In this document: in pieces, positions 1-7,208 of the stretch
Layout of the letters: the number at the start of each line of letters is the position of its first letter
Numbering within the stretch: the first letter of the stretch is position 1
Assembly (NCBI GenBank): GCA_021734595.1
Contig: JAIPIO010000015.1
Coordinates: 1-22,443, forward strand
Origin: Kiritimatiellales bacterium
GTDB taxonomy: Bacteria > Verrucomicrobiota > Kiritimatiellia > Kiritimatiellales > Pontiellaceae
DNA length: 22,443 nt
Reading direction: 5' to 3'
Notes under the pieces: model-generated
Seen by the model: the letters and a program-made list of their open reading frames with translations, nothing else
What the model was told of the DNA's origin: nothing
Databases searched by the model: none
Made by a program: the position numbers and the translations under genes

Positions 1-474
1 GACACCGGCCGCCGCAACGAGGACGGCACCGATCTGACCTACCCGGTGCGCGCGATCCGCACGCACGAATATCTGTACGTCCACAACTACAAGCCGGAAC
101 GCTGGCCGGTTGGTAATCCCGAACTCGGCTTGCGCAACTGCGACGACTCGCCGACAAAAAGCTACCTGACCGGTTTGAAGCCGGGACAGGATGAATACAT
201 CTACTATGAAATGAGTTTCGGCAAGCGTCCGGAAGAGCAGTTGTTCCAGATCCAGAAGGATCCCGCCTGTATCGACAATCTGGCGGGCAACCCGGAGTAT
301 GCCGCAGTGATCAAACGGCTACGCAAAATCATGGAGAGCGACCTCACCGCGCAACAGGACCCGCGCGTGCTGGGGCAGGGCGATGTTTTTGACACGTACA
401 AGTATATGGGCCGCCCGTTCAACTACGAGACCGGCCAGCCCGGAAAAATACCGAAGAAGAAAAAGAAAAAGTAG
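1..474 (+). CDS. Sulfatase, C-terminal part (5' end outside window)
   Basis: The reading frame is open from base 1 to the TAG at 472-474, so only the last 157 residues are present. The pattern YPVRAIRTHEYLYVHNY followed by KPERWPVG, a DDSPTK segment, FGKRPEEQLFQIQKDP and NLAGNPEY is the usual C-terminal subdomain of family S1 sulfatases, closest in style to the N-sulfoglucosamine sulfohydrolase-like group. The catalytic formylglycine site (C/SxPxR) lies upstream and cannot be checked. Such enzymes remove sulfate esters or N-sulfates from polysaccharides and are normally exported. The protein ends in a run of six lysines encoded by an A-rich tract, an odd basic tail. The stop is 13 nt before the GH95 start, so the two genes are probably co-transcribed. 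The family call is firm; the substrate is unknown. Confidence 0.85.
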   Translation, partial: DTGRRNEDGTDLTYPVRAIRTHEYLYVHNYKPERWPVGNPELGLRNCDDSPTKSYLTGLKPGQDEYIYYEMSFGKRPEEQLFQIQKDPACIDNLAGNPEYAAVIKRLRKIMESDLTAQQDPRVLGQGDVFDTYKYMGRPFNYETGQPGKIPKKKKKK

Positions 475-487
475 AGGGGAACCCAAG

Positions 488-2890
488 ATGAAACTGAACC
501 GTCGCAGTGTGCTGGCGGGAACCGTATCGTCGTGCGGCATCGCGGCGGCGATGAATCGGCTTCCAATCATTGGAAACGAGTCCGGCGATCCGTTGCTGAA
601 GTTGTGGTATCGGCAACCCGCACAGAAATGGACGGAGGCGCTGCCGGTCGGCAACGGCCGGTTGGGCGCGATGGTCTTCGGCGGGATTGCCGAAGAGCGG
701 ATTCAGTTTAATGAAGACACCATTTGGAAGGGCGAGCCGCACGACTACTCGCACCCCGGCGCGGCGGCGCAGTTGCCGGTGATCCGTAAACTGCTGGCGG
801 AGGGCAAACAGAAAGAAGCCGAAAAGCTGGCGATGGACACGTTTATGAGTGTGCCGCTGCGGCAGGTGGCCTACCAGCCCTTCGGCGACCTATTGCTGAC
901 CTTCTCCGGCCATGAAAATCCGGTCGGCTACCGCCGAGAGCTGAATCTCGACACTGCGATAGCAACGACTGAATACCACGTGGGTGGAGATATCTATAGG
1001 CGCGAGGTATTCAGCTCCTTCCCCGATCAGGCGCTGGTCACGCGGGTTGAGTGCAGCCGTCCGGGCGGATTGACATTTTCAATAAAGATGACCAGTCCGC
1101 ACGAGGGCTGTGCCTTGAAGAAGCTTGGCACAAACAGCATCGCTCTCAGCGGACAGGTGTGCGACAGCATTGATGAAAAAACGAAGCAAACCGTTTCCGG
1201 CCGCGTGCGTTTCGAAGCGCGGTTGAATGTGGAAACCGAGGGCGGTGAGCTGGTTGTTTCCGATGGAGGCATCGAAGTGCGCGGTGCGAAAGCCGCGACA
1301 CTGTCGCTGGCGGGGCACAGCAGCCACGTTAATTTCCGGGACATCAGCGCAGAACCGCCCGCCCGTTGCGACGCCACGCTGGCGAGGCTGTCCGGTAAAT
1401 CCTACGGGAAAATCCGATCCGCACATCTTTCCGACCATTGGAAACTTTTCCGGCGGGTAAAGCTGAAGCTGGGTCGCACGGAGGCCGCGCAAGAGCCGAC
1501 AGACGTGCGGATCGCCCGTTCTGCGGAGCGCCCCGATCCCGCACTGGCGATGCTGCTGTTCCAATACGGGCGCTATCTGCTGATCGCCTCCAGCCGTTCG
1601 GGTTCCCAGCCTGCCAACCTACAGGGTATCTGGAACGAATCGCTCAACCCGCCGTGGGACAGCAAATGGACCACCAATATCAATCTGGAGATGAACTATT
1701 GGCCGGCCGAGCTGTGCAATCTGTCGGAATGCCACGAGGCGATGTTTGACATGCTCGATGAAGTGGCAGAGTCAGGACGGCAGACGGCAAAGGTGCATTA
1801 CGATTGTCCAGGGTGGGTATTCCATCATAACGCCGACTTGTGGCGCGGTACGGCTCCGATCAATAAATCGAACCACGGCATTTGGCCGACCGGCGGCGCA
1901 TGGCTGTGCGACCACCTGTGGGAGCGCTACCTGTTCACACAGGATGCAACATTCCTGAAGGAGCGCGCCTATCCGCTGATGAAGGGTTCCGCGGAATTCT
2001 TTGCCGAGTTTCTGGTGGAAGATCCTAAAACGGGCTGGTTGATCAGTACGCCTTCGAATTCACCCGAAAACGGCGGGCTGGTGGCTGGACCGACGATGGA
2101 CCACCAGATTATCCGCAGTCTGTTTGCCAGCTGCATCGCGGCGTCGCGAATTCTGGACGTCGATGAGGAATTCCGGGGGAAACTCACGAAGCTGAGCGCG
2201 CGGATTGCGCCGAATCAGATTGGCAAATACGGCCAGCTACAGGAGTGGCTGGAGGATGTGGATGATCCTAAAAACCAGCACCGGCATGTTTCGCATCTGT
2301 GGGGGTTGCATCCAGGCGATGATATCACAATGATGAAAACCCCGGAGCTGGCGCAGGCGGTCAAGCAGTCGCTGGTCATGCGCGGCGATGGCGGAACGGG
2401 CTGGTCGATGTGCTGGAAAATCAATTTGTGGGCGCGGCTGCTGGATGGCAACCACGCGCATACGATGCTGAAGAACCAGTTGCTGTCCGCGCCGGTAAAG
2501 AGAAGGAGTGACGGGCGCCGCGGCGGAAGCTATCCCAACCTGTTCGATTGCTGCCCGCCGTTCCAGATTGACGGCAACTTCGGTGCGACGGCCGGTATTG
2601 CGGAGATGCTGCTGCAAAGCCATGAGACAGCCGGGGAGGAAATCGGAACTCCGATCCTGCATCTGCTGCCCGCCCTACCCGATGCCTGGCCGGCGGGACA
2701 GGTAACCGGTTTGCGGGCCCGCGGTGGCTTTGAGGTGGACATTGAATGGCACGAAGGTAAGCTTGTGGAAGCAAAAATAAGAAGCCGGGCAGGAAGGTCC
2801 TGCCGCATTCTTTGCGGTGGCGGAACAATGGACTGGCACGGGGACGCCGACGATGAGCTGGTTGTCCATTTACCGATGCTAAAGGTGTAA
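488..2890 (+). CDS. GH95 family alpha-L-fucosidase / alpha-L-galactosidase, secreted
   Basis: This 800-residue protein releases terminal alpha-L-fucose (some members alpha-L-galactose) from glycans by inversion. The start at 488 is chosen because AGGGGA (475-480) lies 7 nt upstream and the product then begins with a twin-arginine-like signal, NRRSVLAG. GH95 blocks in order are VGNGRLGAMVFGG, NEDTIWKGEP, QGIWNESLNPPWDSKW, TTNINLEMNYWPAE, HHNADLWRG, STPSNSPENG, HRHVSHLWGLHPG and FQIDGNFGATAGI. By motif, N397, N399, E527 and D695 are the likely counterparts of N421, N423, E566 and D766 of Bifidobacterium AfcA (numbers recalled, not aligned). Length is normal for the family. A dispersed palindrome (561-575) is embedded in the codons for LPIIGN just after the signal. 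The kinase gene starts 5 nt after the stop. Family certain; sugar specificity not. Confidence 0.93.
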   Translation: MKLNRRSVLAGTVSSCGIAAAMNRLPIIGNESGDPLLKLWYRQPAQKWTEALPVGNGRLGAMVFGGIAEERIQFNEDTIWKGEPHDYSHPGAAAQLPVIRKLLAEGKQKEAEKLAMDTFMSVPLRQVAYQPFGDLLLTFSGHENPVGYRRELNLDTAIATTEYHVGGDIYRREVFSSFPDQALVTRVECSRPGGLTFSIKMTSPHEGCALKKLGTNSIALSGQVCDSIDEKTKQTVSGRVRFEARLNVETEGGELVVSDGGIEVRGAKAATLSLAGHSSHVNFRDISAEPPARCDATLARLSGKSYGKIRSAHLSDHWKLFRRVKLKLGRTEAAQEPTDVRIARSAERPDPALAMLLFQYGRYLLIASSRSGSQPANLQGIWNESLNPPWDSKWTTNINLEMNYWPAELCNLSECHEAMFDMLDEVAESGRQTAKVHYDCPGWVFHHNADLWRGTAPINKSNHGIWPTGGAWLCDHLWERYLFTQDATFLKERAYPLMKGSAEFFAEFLVEDPKTGWLISTPSNSPENGGLVAGPTMDHQIIRSLFASCIAASRILDVDEEFRGKLTKLSARIAPNQIGKYGQLQEWLEDVDDPKNQHRHVSHLWGLHPGDDITMMKTPELAQAVKQSLVMRGDGGTGWSMCWKINLWARLLDGNHAHTMLKNQLLSAPVKRRSDGRRGGSYPNLFDCCPPFQIDGNFGATAGIAEMLLQSHETAGEEIGTPILHLLPALPDAWPAGQVTGLRARGGFEVDIEWHEGKLVEAKIRSRAGRSCRILCGGGTMDWHGDADDELVVHLPMLKV
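561..575. repeat. Single TTCCA-N5-TGGAA palindrome inside the GH95 coding sequence
   Basis: TTCCAATCATTGGAA is a perfect palindrome around its central base and matches the intergenic 15-mers elsewhere in the window. It is read in frame as part of L25-P26-I27-I28-G29-N30, between the signal peptide and the GH95 domain. No partner is present 21 bp to either side, unlike every intergenic copy. Confidence 0.75.
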
Positions 2891-2895
2891 ACAAA

Positions 2896-4968
2896 GTGGC
2901 AGAAGAGATACCCAATCAAGAGCTGGAGCGGGACTACCTGACCCGGGTGGAGTCGCTGCGCGACTTCTACCAGACGGACCATCTCCAGATGACGGAAGCG
3001 GAACAGGCGTCGTTGACGCCGATCCTTAATTCGCTGAAAGACCAGCGCGAACGCTACGAGGAGGTGGCGCCGATTGCGGAGGGTGGCGAGAAAAAGGTAT
3101 CGCGGGTGTATGACCGGCGGTTGGACCGTTGCGTGGCCATGGCCCGCGCCGCCCGCGCCAAGAATCCGCAGGATCAGGAGCAGTTTTTGCGCGAAGCGCG
3201 CCTGACGGCCAACCTCGCGCATCCGAATATCCTGCCGGTGTACAATATGGGCGTCGATCCGGAGGGTACGCCGTTCTTTTCCATGGAACTGGTGTCGGGA
3301 GACAGTCTGAAGGATATTATCCGGAAACTGCGTGACGGGGATGAGCAATATAAGCAGGAATATCCGCTCGAAACCCTGCTGAATATTTTCCTGAAGATCT
3401 GCGATGCCATTACCTACGCGCATGCCCGGAACGTGCTGCATCTTGACCTGAAGCCGGATAATATCCGGGTGGGGCACTTTGGCGAGGTGTTTGTATGCGA
3501 CTGGGGGCTGGCGCGGGTGATCTACAACGAGGAGACCTCAACCCCCGAGGAACCGGGCGCGCTAGACGGCGATGTACTGAACGATATGACCCTGTCCGGC
3601 ACCATGAAGGGAACGCCCGGCTTTATGGCACCGGAACAGACCGAGATCGATCAGGAGAAAATACCGCAGACGGATGTCTATTCCCTGGGTGCGATGCTCT
3701 ACATGATGCTGACCTATGAACTGCCGGTGGACGGCAGTTCCGCCAATGAAGTGGTGGACAACACCCGCGCGGGCAGCGTGATTCCGCCCCGCCGCCGCAA
3801 AACGGACCGGATGATCCCTGCCGGGTTGGAAGCTGTGACGATGAAGGCCTTGGCGTTGAACCCCGCCGATCGTTATAAAAGCGTCGCGGAGCTCCAGATG
3901 GACACGACCCGCTACCTGACCGGTTATCCGACCCTGGCCGAAAATGCGGATTTTGTTACCAGGCTGACCCTGCTGATTCAGCGCCACAGCCGGCTGACAT
4001 TCCTGCTAATGTTTTTCCTCATTTTGCTGGCGGTGATTGTTTCCGTCGACCTGATCAGCATCCGCAAGGAAAAAGCGGAAGCCGTGGCGGCGCGGCAGCT
4101 GGCGGAGGAAAATTTCAAGATGTACACCAAAGAGGTGGCATTCACCAAGCAGCTTGGCGAGGATCTGGACGATGCGGTTCTGTACACCGTGCAGAGCCGC
4201 GATTATGTGAATGCGGAATCCATGATACCGGTGCTGGAACGGGGCCTGACGGAAGATCTTTCCCCGGATGTGAAGAAAAACCTGCTGATCCAGAAGGGGA
4301 CGCTGCATTTTGTGCTGCAGCAATTCAACATGGCTAACAGCTGTTTTGAACAGGCGGGGGAGTCGAAAAAAAGCGAAGCGATGTGGAACCTGAGTAAAAA
4401 ATATGCGGAGATAAAGCCGAACGACAGCTCCTGCCTGTCCGACCAGCAGATGGCGAAACTGTTCAACGACGACAAGCCGCCGCCGCGGATGACCGTGTAT
4501 TACATGTACCACCACCACATGAAGAAACGCCGGAGAAATGTGCCGCCGGAGAAATATCTGCCGCTGGCCGGGGCCATTCTGGATAAGCTCAACGGCATAA
4601 ACCGGACAAAGACCAAGCCTCTAAAACTGGTGGAAAAGGATGGCGGGAATCATCTTAATCTCTCCGGAAGCCAGTACAGTGTATATTCACTGAACATTCT
4701 AGGAGTGTACCGCCGGAACGTTCTCGTGCAACTCAAACTGAGTTCGCTCGATATCAGCCGCACACCCATTTCCCGCCTGTCGGAACTTAAGGGCTTGAAG
4801 CTGAAAGAACTAAGCATGGTCGGTCTGGATCTTCCGGGCAAGAAAATCAACCTGCCCAAACAGCTTGAGCAGGTCAATGTGGAGAAGATCGTCGTTGGCG
4901 CGAAGGACTACCCGCCCGCAACCATCGCGGAACTACGCAAAAAGTATGTGGTGGAGTTCAAGAGGTAG
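2896..4968 (+). CDS. Membrane Ser/Thr protein kinase, PVC type, lacking the VAIK lysine
   Basis: A 690-residue Hanks-type kinase. The GTG start is supported by AAAGG at 2882-2886, which overlaps the end of GH95. The kinase domain spans about residues 55-350. The glycine loop is degenerate (EGGEKKV, 62-68). The beta-3 site reads CVAMA (79-83), with alanine where lysine is expected. The alpha-C glutamate is E100, the catalytic loop is HLDLKPDN (182-189) with HLD instead of HRD, the metal site is DWG (202-204) instead of DFG, and APE is at 245-247. One hydrophobic segment (about 366-390) is followed by a charged, probably coiled-coil stretch, a helical TPR-like region and a leucine-rich C-terminus (about 590-690), which would lie outside the cytoplasm if the kinase is inside. 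Kinases with this HLD/DWG pattern are, as I recall, common in Lentisphaerae and Kiritimatiellota. Its tight linkage to GH95 and to a facing sigma gene suggests a signalling role. Activity is uncertain. Confidence 0.88.
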   Translation: MAEEIPNQELERDYLTRVESLRDFYQTDHLQMTEAEQASLTPILNSLKDQRERYEEVAPIAEGGEKKVSRVYDRRLDRCVAMARAARAKNPQDQEQFLREARLTANLAHPNILPVYNMGVDPEGTPFFSMELVSGDSLKDIIRKLRDGDEQYKQEYPLETLLNIFLKICDAITYAHARNVLHLDLKPDNIRVGHFGEVFVCDWGLARVIYNEETSTPEEPGALDGDVLNDMTLSGTMKGTPGFMAPEQTEIDQEKIPQTDVYSLGAMLYMMLTYELPVDGSSANEVVDNTRAGSVIPPRRRKTDRMIPAGLEAVTMKALALNPADRYKSVAELQMDTTRYLTGYPTLAENADFVTRLTLLIQRHSRLTFLLMFFLILLAVIVSVDLISIRKEKAEAVAARQLAEENFKMYTKEVAFTKQLGEDLDDAVLYTVQSRDYVNAESMIPVLERGLTEDLSPDVKKNLLIQKGTLHFVLQQFNMANSCFEQAGESKKSEAMWNLSKKYAEIKPNDSSCLSDQQMAKLFNDDKPPPRMTVYYMYHHHMKKRRRNVPPEKYLPLAGAILDKLNGINRTKTKPLKLVEKDGGNHLNLSGSQYSVYSLNILGVYRRNVLVQLKLSSLDISRTPISRLSELKGLKLKELSMVGLDLPGKKINLPKQLEQVNVEKIVVGAKDYPPATIAELRKKYVVEFKR

Positions 4969-4981
4969 CAGGGTGCGTGGA

Positions 4982-5017
4982 TTCCAATGCCTGGAAACTT
5001 TTGTCCAATGATTGGGA
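4982..5017. repeat. Phased palindrome pair (21 bp), between convergent kinase and sigma genes
   Basis: Unit 1 is TTCCAATGCCTGGAA at 4982-4996 (centre 4989). Unit 2 is GTCCAATGATTGGGA at 5003-5017 (centre 5010), with two outer mismatches to the consensus. The spacing is 21 bp and the linker is ACTTTT. The pair lies between two gene ends, so a promoter role is unlikely here; it may act in termination or bind a protein. Confidence 0.7.
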
Positions 5018-5061
5018 TCTGTCCGGCGATGTCCGCGGTTCAGTGATCGACGTTCGAATCC

Positions 5062-5661
5062 CTACTCCAGGTCTTCACGCAGATGCATGATTTCCTGAAT
5101 AAGCCGGTCCTTTACGCGGTTCTTGAGGCGGTAGACCGAGTTTTCTTTCAGACCCAGTTCCTGGGAGATTTCTTCAACACTGCGCCCTTTCAAACTCATC
5201 CGGAACACCTCGACGGCCTTGCCGGAAAAAAACGGTGCAATATTCGCCAGTGCCAGATTGGTCAGGTGGATTTCCCATTCGTGCTCGGCAATCTTTCCTA
5301 TTTCGGGCAGGCGGATCGTACGCAGGTAGATCAGTGTTTCATCGCGGGCGGCCTTTTCCAACCGTTGCGCGTCGCGGGCGCGTTTGCGGATAAAGTCGGT
5401 CACGCAGTTCTTGGTAACCGTGCTTAGCCAGCTGCGGAACCGGTTGATGCGCGCATAATCCATCTTCGGCAGGCTGTTCCAGAGGTTGAGCAACACCTGC
5501 TGGAGGATGTCCTCCGTATCGTGTTCGGAAATGTTCATGCTGCGGATAATGGCATAGATATATCGGCGATATACGCGCACAAACTCCTCCCACGACTTAT
5601 CGTCATGGCGGTTCTGTACCCGCTGTATCAGGGTTGCTCTAGTGCTATACTGGTCTTCCAT
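5062..5661 (-). CDS. ECF-family RNA polymerase sigma factor
   Basis: A 199-residue sigma-70 family ECF factor. The ATG at 5661 is chosen over an upstream extension because AGAGGGG lies just before it (5664-5670) and the product then begins TRATLIQRVQNRHDDKSWEEF, the usual start of PVC-type ECF factors. Sigma region 2 covers about residues 22-92, with HDTED (47-51) followed by ILQQVLLNLW, matching the core-binding region 2.2. Sigma region 4, with its helix-turn-helix (SVEEISQELGLKENSVYRLKNRV), covers about 155-195. No anti-sigma gene is adjacent. The closest regulatory gene is the convergent kinase 93 nt away. In Vibrio, the ECF factor EcfP is switched on by the kinase PknT, but EcfP lacks acidic residues in region 2.2 and this protein retains them, so the same mechanism need not apply. 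Its regulon is unknown. Confidence 0.9.
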   Translation of the reverse strand: MEDQYSTRATLIQRVQNRHDDKSWEEFVRVYRRYIYAIIRSMNISEHDTEDILQQVLLNLWNSLPKMDYARINRFRSWLSTVTKNCVTDFIRKRARDAQRLEKAARDETLIYLRTIRLPEIGKIAEHEWEIHLTNLALANIAPFFSGKAVEVFRMSLKGRSVEEISQELGLKENSVYRLKNRVKDRLIQEIMHLREDLE

Positions 5662-5743
5662 TACCCCTCTTGCTGGCTGGACTGATAAAAGGTGAAAAGT
5701 ACCCGCGCCCGACCGAAAAAGCAAAAGAAAACAAGAGCGACAA

Positions 5744-5895
5744 TGGAATGTTGGATAGTTGGATTTCAAGAGGAATAGGTTTGAAGTGTGTTTTTAGGGG
5801 GGAAACGGCGGGGGAACGGAACCTTTCCACCGTCCGGGGAAGGGCGCGAAGGGTGTTGCCCGGTTCCTCCCCGCAATCCAGCAATCCATCATCCA
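5744..5895. repeat. Nested inverted-repeat element of about 150 bp
   Basis: The left arm carries TGGAA, TGGAT and TGGAT at 5744, 5752 and 5760 (8-bp period). The right arm carries three ATCCA at 5876, 5884 and 5891, the inverse of the left arm. Inside lie GCGGGG and GGAACC (5808-5823) matched by GGTTCC and CCCCGC (5862-5874), then a CCTTTCC / GGGGAAGG hairpin (5822-5843). The whole could fold into one long branched stem. It occupies the gap upstream of both the sigma gene (-) and the metalloprotein gene (+). No convincing coding potential was seen in it. Confidence 0.5.
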
Positions 5896-5903
5896 CTCTG
5901 TTT

Positions 5904-5950
5904 TTCCAATGACTGGAACCGCCCCCAATGCTATTTTCCAACGATTGGAA
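5904..5950. repeat. Phased palindrome pair (32 bp) upstream of the metalloprotein gene
   Basis: Unit 1 is TTCCAATGACTGGAA at 5904-5918 (centre 5911). Unit 2 is TTCCAACGATTGGAA at 5936-5950 (centre 5943), extended to a 19-bp near-palindrome by flanking T and A. The spacing of 32 bp is about three helical turns. A degenerate half-site (TGACTGGAA) follows, ending at 5967. Confidence 0.75.
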
Positions 5951-6041
5951 AATGGAATTGACTGGAATGCGGAGAAGAAAATTCATTTTATACGTGTCCG
6001 GCGCTGCAACGGCCTGCCGCGCGAACCAGGGGCAATCGGAA

Positions 6042-6839
6042 ATGACCCGGCAGGATGTAATAAACGCCCTGCGGCCGCAGGTTTTGCAGACGTTGGAAAA
6101 AACCGAGCAGGCAACCGGACTGGAGGTACAGTTCCGTCAGCTCCCCACAACCTCCGCCGTCGTCGCCACGTTCTGGTTCGATCCGCACTCCAACACGCCG
6201 TTCATCTCGCTGGGCAAGGGCTGGGCGGACGAGGATGTGGCGCACGAACTGGTCCATATGCGGATGGAACTGCTGGAAGGCTTCCATGTGCTGCCGGGGA
6301 AGCGGCGGGTGGTTCGGACCGACGAGCTCGAACCCGCCTTCGGGCGCGTCCGCTGCTATACCGATGACGAGGTCGTCCACGCCAAGCTCGCCCGCGCGGG
6401 ATTCAAGGTCGATGGCGAGGTGCTCAAACCCCAACTCTTCGATGGCTTCTACACCGACGTGGCCCGCTACCTTGAAGAAGGACGCGACCACCCCAACGAC
6501 GGTATGGCGCACCTCGATGCCTATGACCGCGGCCGCCTGTGCCGCGCCGCGTTTCTGGTGCAGGCCGAACTGATTCTCCAGAACTATTCAAACGAACTGT
6601 CCCCGCGCCGCATCGAACAGACCAAGCGCTTCATCCGCCTGTTCCGCGAACGTCGCCGCAGCGAGGCGAACAAAGCGGACCGCATCCTCGCGCTCTTCAA
6701 GAAGCACGACGTCAACACCGTCGCAGGCCACCGCGCCATCCTCATGGCATGGGCCGAAATGGAGACCCTCGATCTCTACGTCGGCCTCTCCGCCTACGAG
6801 TGCCGCAACGGTAAATATATTCTCCCATGGCCTGAGTAG
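6042..6839 (+). CDS. Putative HExxH zinc metallopeptidase-like protein, unrecognised family
   Basis: The protein has 265 residues from the ATG at 6042, which has AGGGG at 6028-6032. In-frame ATGs at 5928 and 5967 are possible alternatives. The one at 5967 would add MRRRKFILYVSGAATAC, a weak lipoprotein-like leader, but it has no good ribosome site and lies against the palindrome pair. The clearest motif is HELVH (68-72) within DEDVAHELVHMRMELLEG, the HExxH signature of zincins, with several acidic residues downstream that could supply a third ligand. The C-terminal half is helical and rich in arginine and glutamate (ERRRSEANKADRILALFKKHDV). No transmembrane segment is present with the chosen start. 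No family name can be given with confidence, and peptidase activity is inferred only from the motif. Confidence 0.7.
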   Translation: MTRQDVINALRPQVLQTLEKTEQATGLEVQFRQLPTTSAVVATFWFDPHSNTPFISLGKGWADEDVAHELVHMRMELLEGFHVLPGKRRVVRTDELEPAFGRVRCYTDDEVVHAKLARAGFKVDGEVLKPQLFDGFYTDVARYLEEGRDHPNDGMAHLDAYDRGRLCRAAFLVQAELILQNYSNELSPRRIEQTKRFIRLFRERRRSEANKADRILALFKKHDVNTVAGHRAILMAWAEMETLDLYVGLSAYECRNGKYILPWPE

Positions 6840-7030
6840 GGCAGGATTCGCGGGAAAGGGGGCCGGGCGGAGGCAGGCTCCATCGGAATGGAAGCCCGCG
6901 CCACAACGGTTCGGCGTGACTCCCATGCGGTGTAGGACGTGGTTGCCACTCGCTTCGCTCCTTGCTTCTGACTACAGAAGCCTCTCTCCCGTTGGTAGAG
7001 TCCCGTCTGCGGGAGCGCGTATTTCTTGGA
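6840..7030. other. Hairpin-rich non-coding stretch after the metalloprotein gene
   Basis: No gene is supported here. Successive inverted repeats are visible: GGCTCCAT / ATGGaAGCC (6876-6896), GTGG-TTG-CCAC (6941-6951), GCTTCTG-ACTA-CAGAAGC (6964-6981) and CTCCCG / CGGGAG (6986-7015). None is followed by a clear T-run, so a simple terminator is not evident. The stretch leads directly into the next palindrome pair. Confidence 0.4.
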
Positions 7031-7066
7031 TTCCAACCATTGGAATTTATTTTCCAGTTTCTGGAA
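7031..7066. repeat. Phased palindrome pair (21 bp) upstream of the DUF1080 gene
   Basis: Unit 1 is TTCCAACCATTGGAA at 7031-7045 (centre 7038). Unit 2 is TTCCAGTTTCTGGAA at 7052-7066 (centre 7059). The linker is TTTATT and the spacing 21 bp. Unit 2 carries a G/C pair where others carry A/T next to the arms, a paired change that keeps the symmetry. Confidence 0.8.
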
Positions 7067-7116
7067 ACCAATTCGCTTCTCTCGATTCGCTGCTTTACCT
7101 GCATTCGTTGCAATAG

Positions 7117-7177
7117 ATCCGTGTCTATCCGGTTTATCCGCGGTTCTTTTTTGCGGACTTTGTGTCCTCTTGCGGGT
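7117..7177. repeat. Degenerate ~10-nt quasi-repeat before the DUF1080 gene
   Basis: Units of roughly 9-12 nt resembling ATCCGTGTCT, ATCCGGTTT, ATCCGCGGTTCT, TTTGCGGACT, TTGTGTCCTC and TTGCGGG follow one another. A shorter related stretch lies at 5017-5042, next to another palindrome pair. It is not coding and its role is unknown. Confidence 0.4.
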
Positions 7178-7208
7178 AGACTGATTCAATCAAAAAAGGA
7201 GGAACTGT

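Noticed and set aside
1429..1443. TTCCGACCATTGGAA in GH95, one mismatch from the palindrome consensus
   Set aside because: It encodes SDHWKLF, matching a conserved GH95 stretch, and about 0.6 one-mismatch sites are expected by chance in the window, so protein sequence explains it.
5044..5064. GTTCGAATC followed by CCTACTCCA, resembling the T-loop and 3' end of a tRNA
   Set aside because: The flanking bases do not form a T-stem, no anticodon or D arm fits upstream, and the segment runs into the 3' end of the sigma factor gene.
5928..6041. Longer N-terminus for the HELVH protein from 5928 or 5967
   Set aside because: The 5928 start would translate through a palindrome unit, and neither upstream ATG has a ribosome site comparable to AGGGG before 6042. 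The 5967 start remains possible because it gives a weak lipoprotein-like leader.
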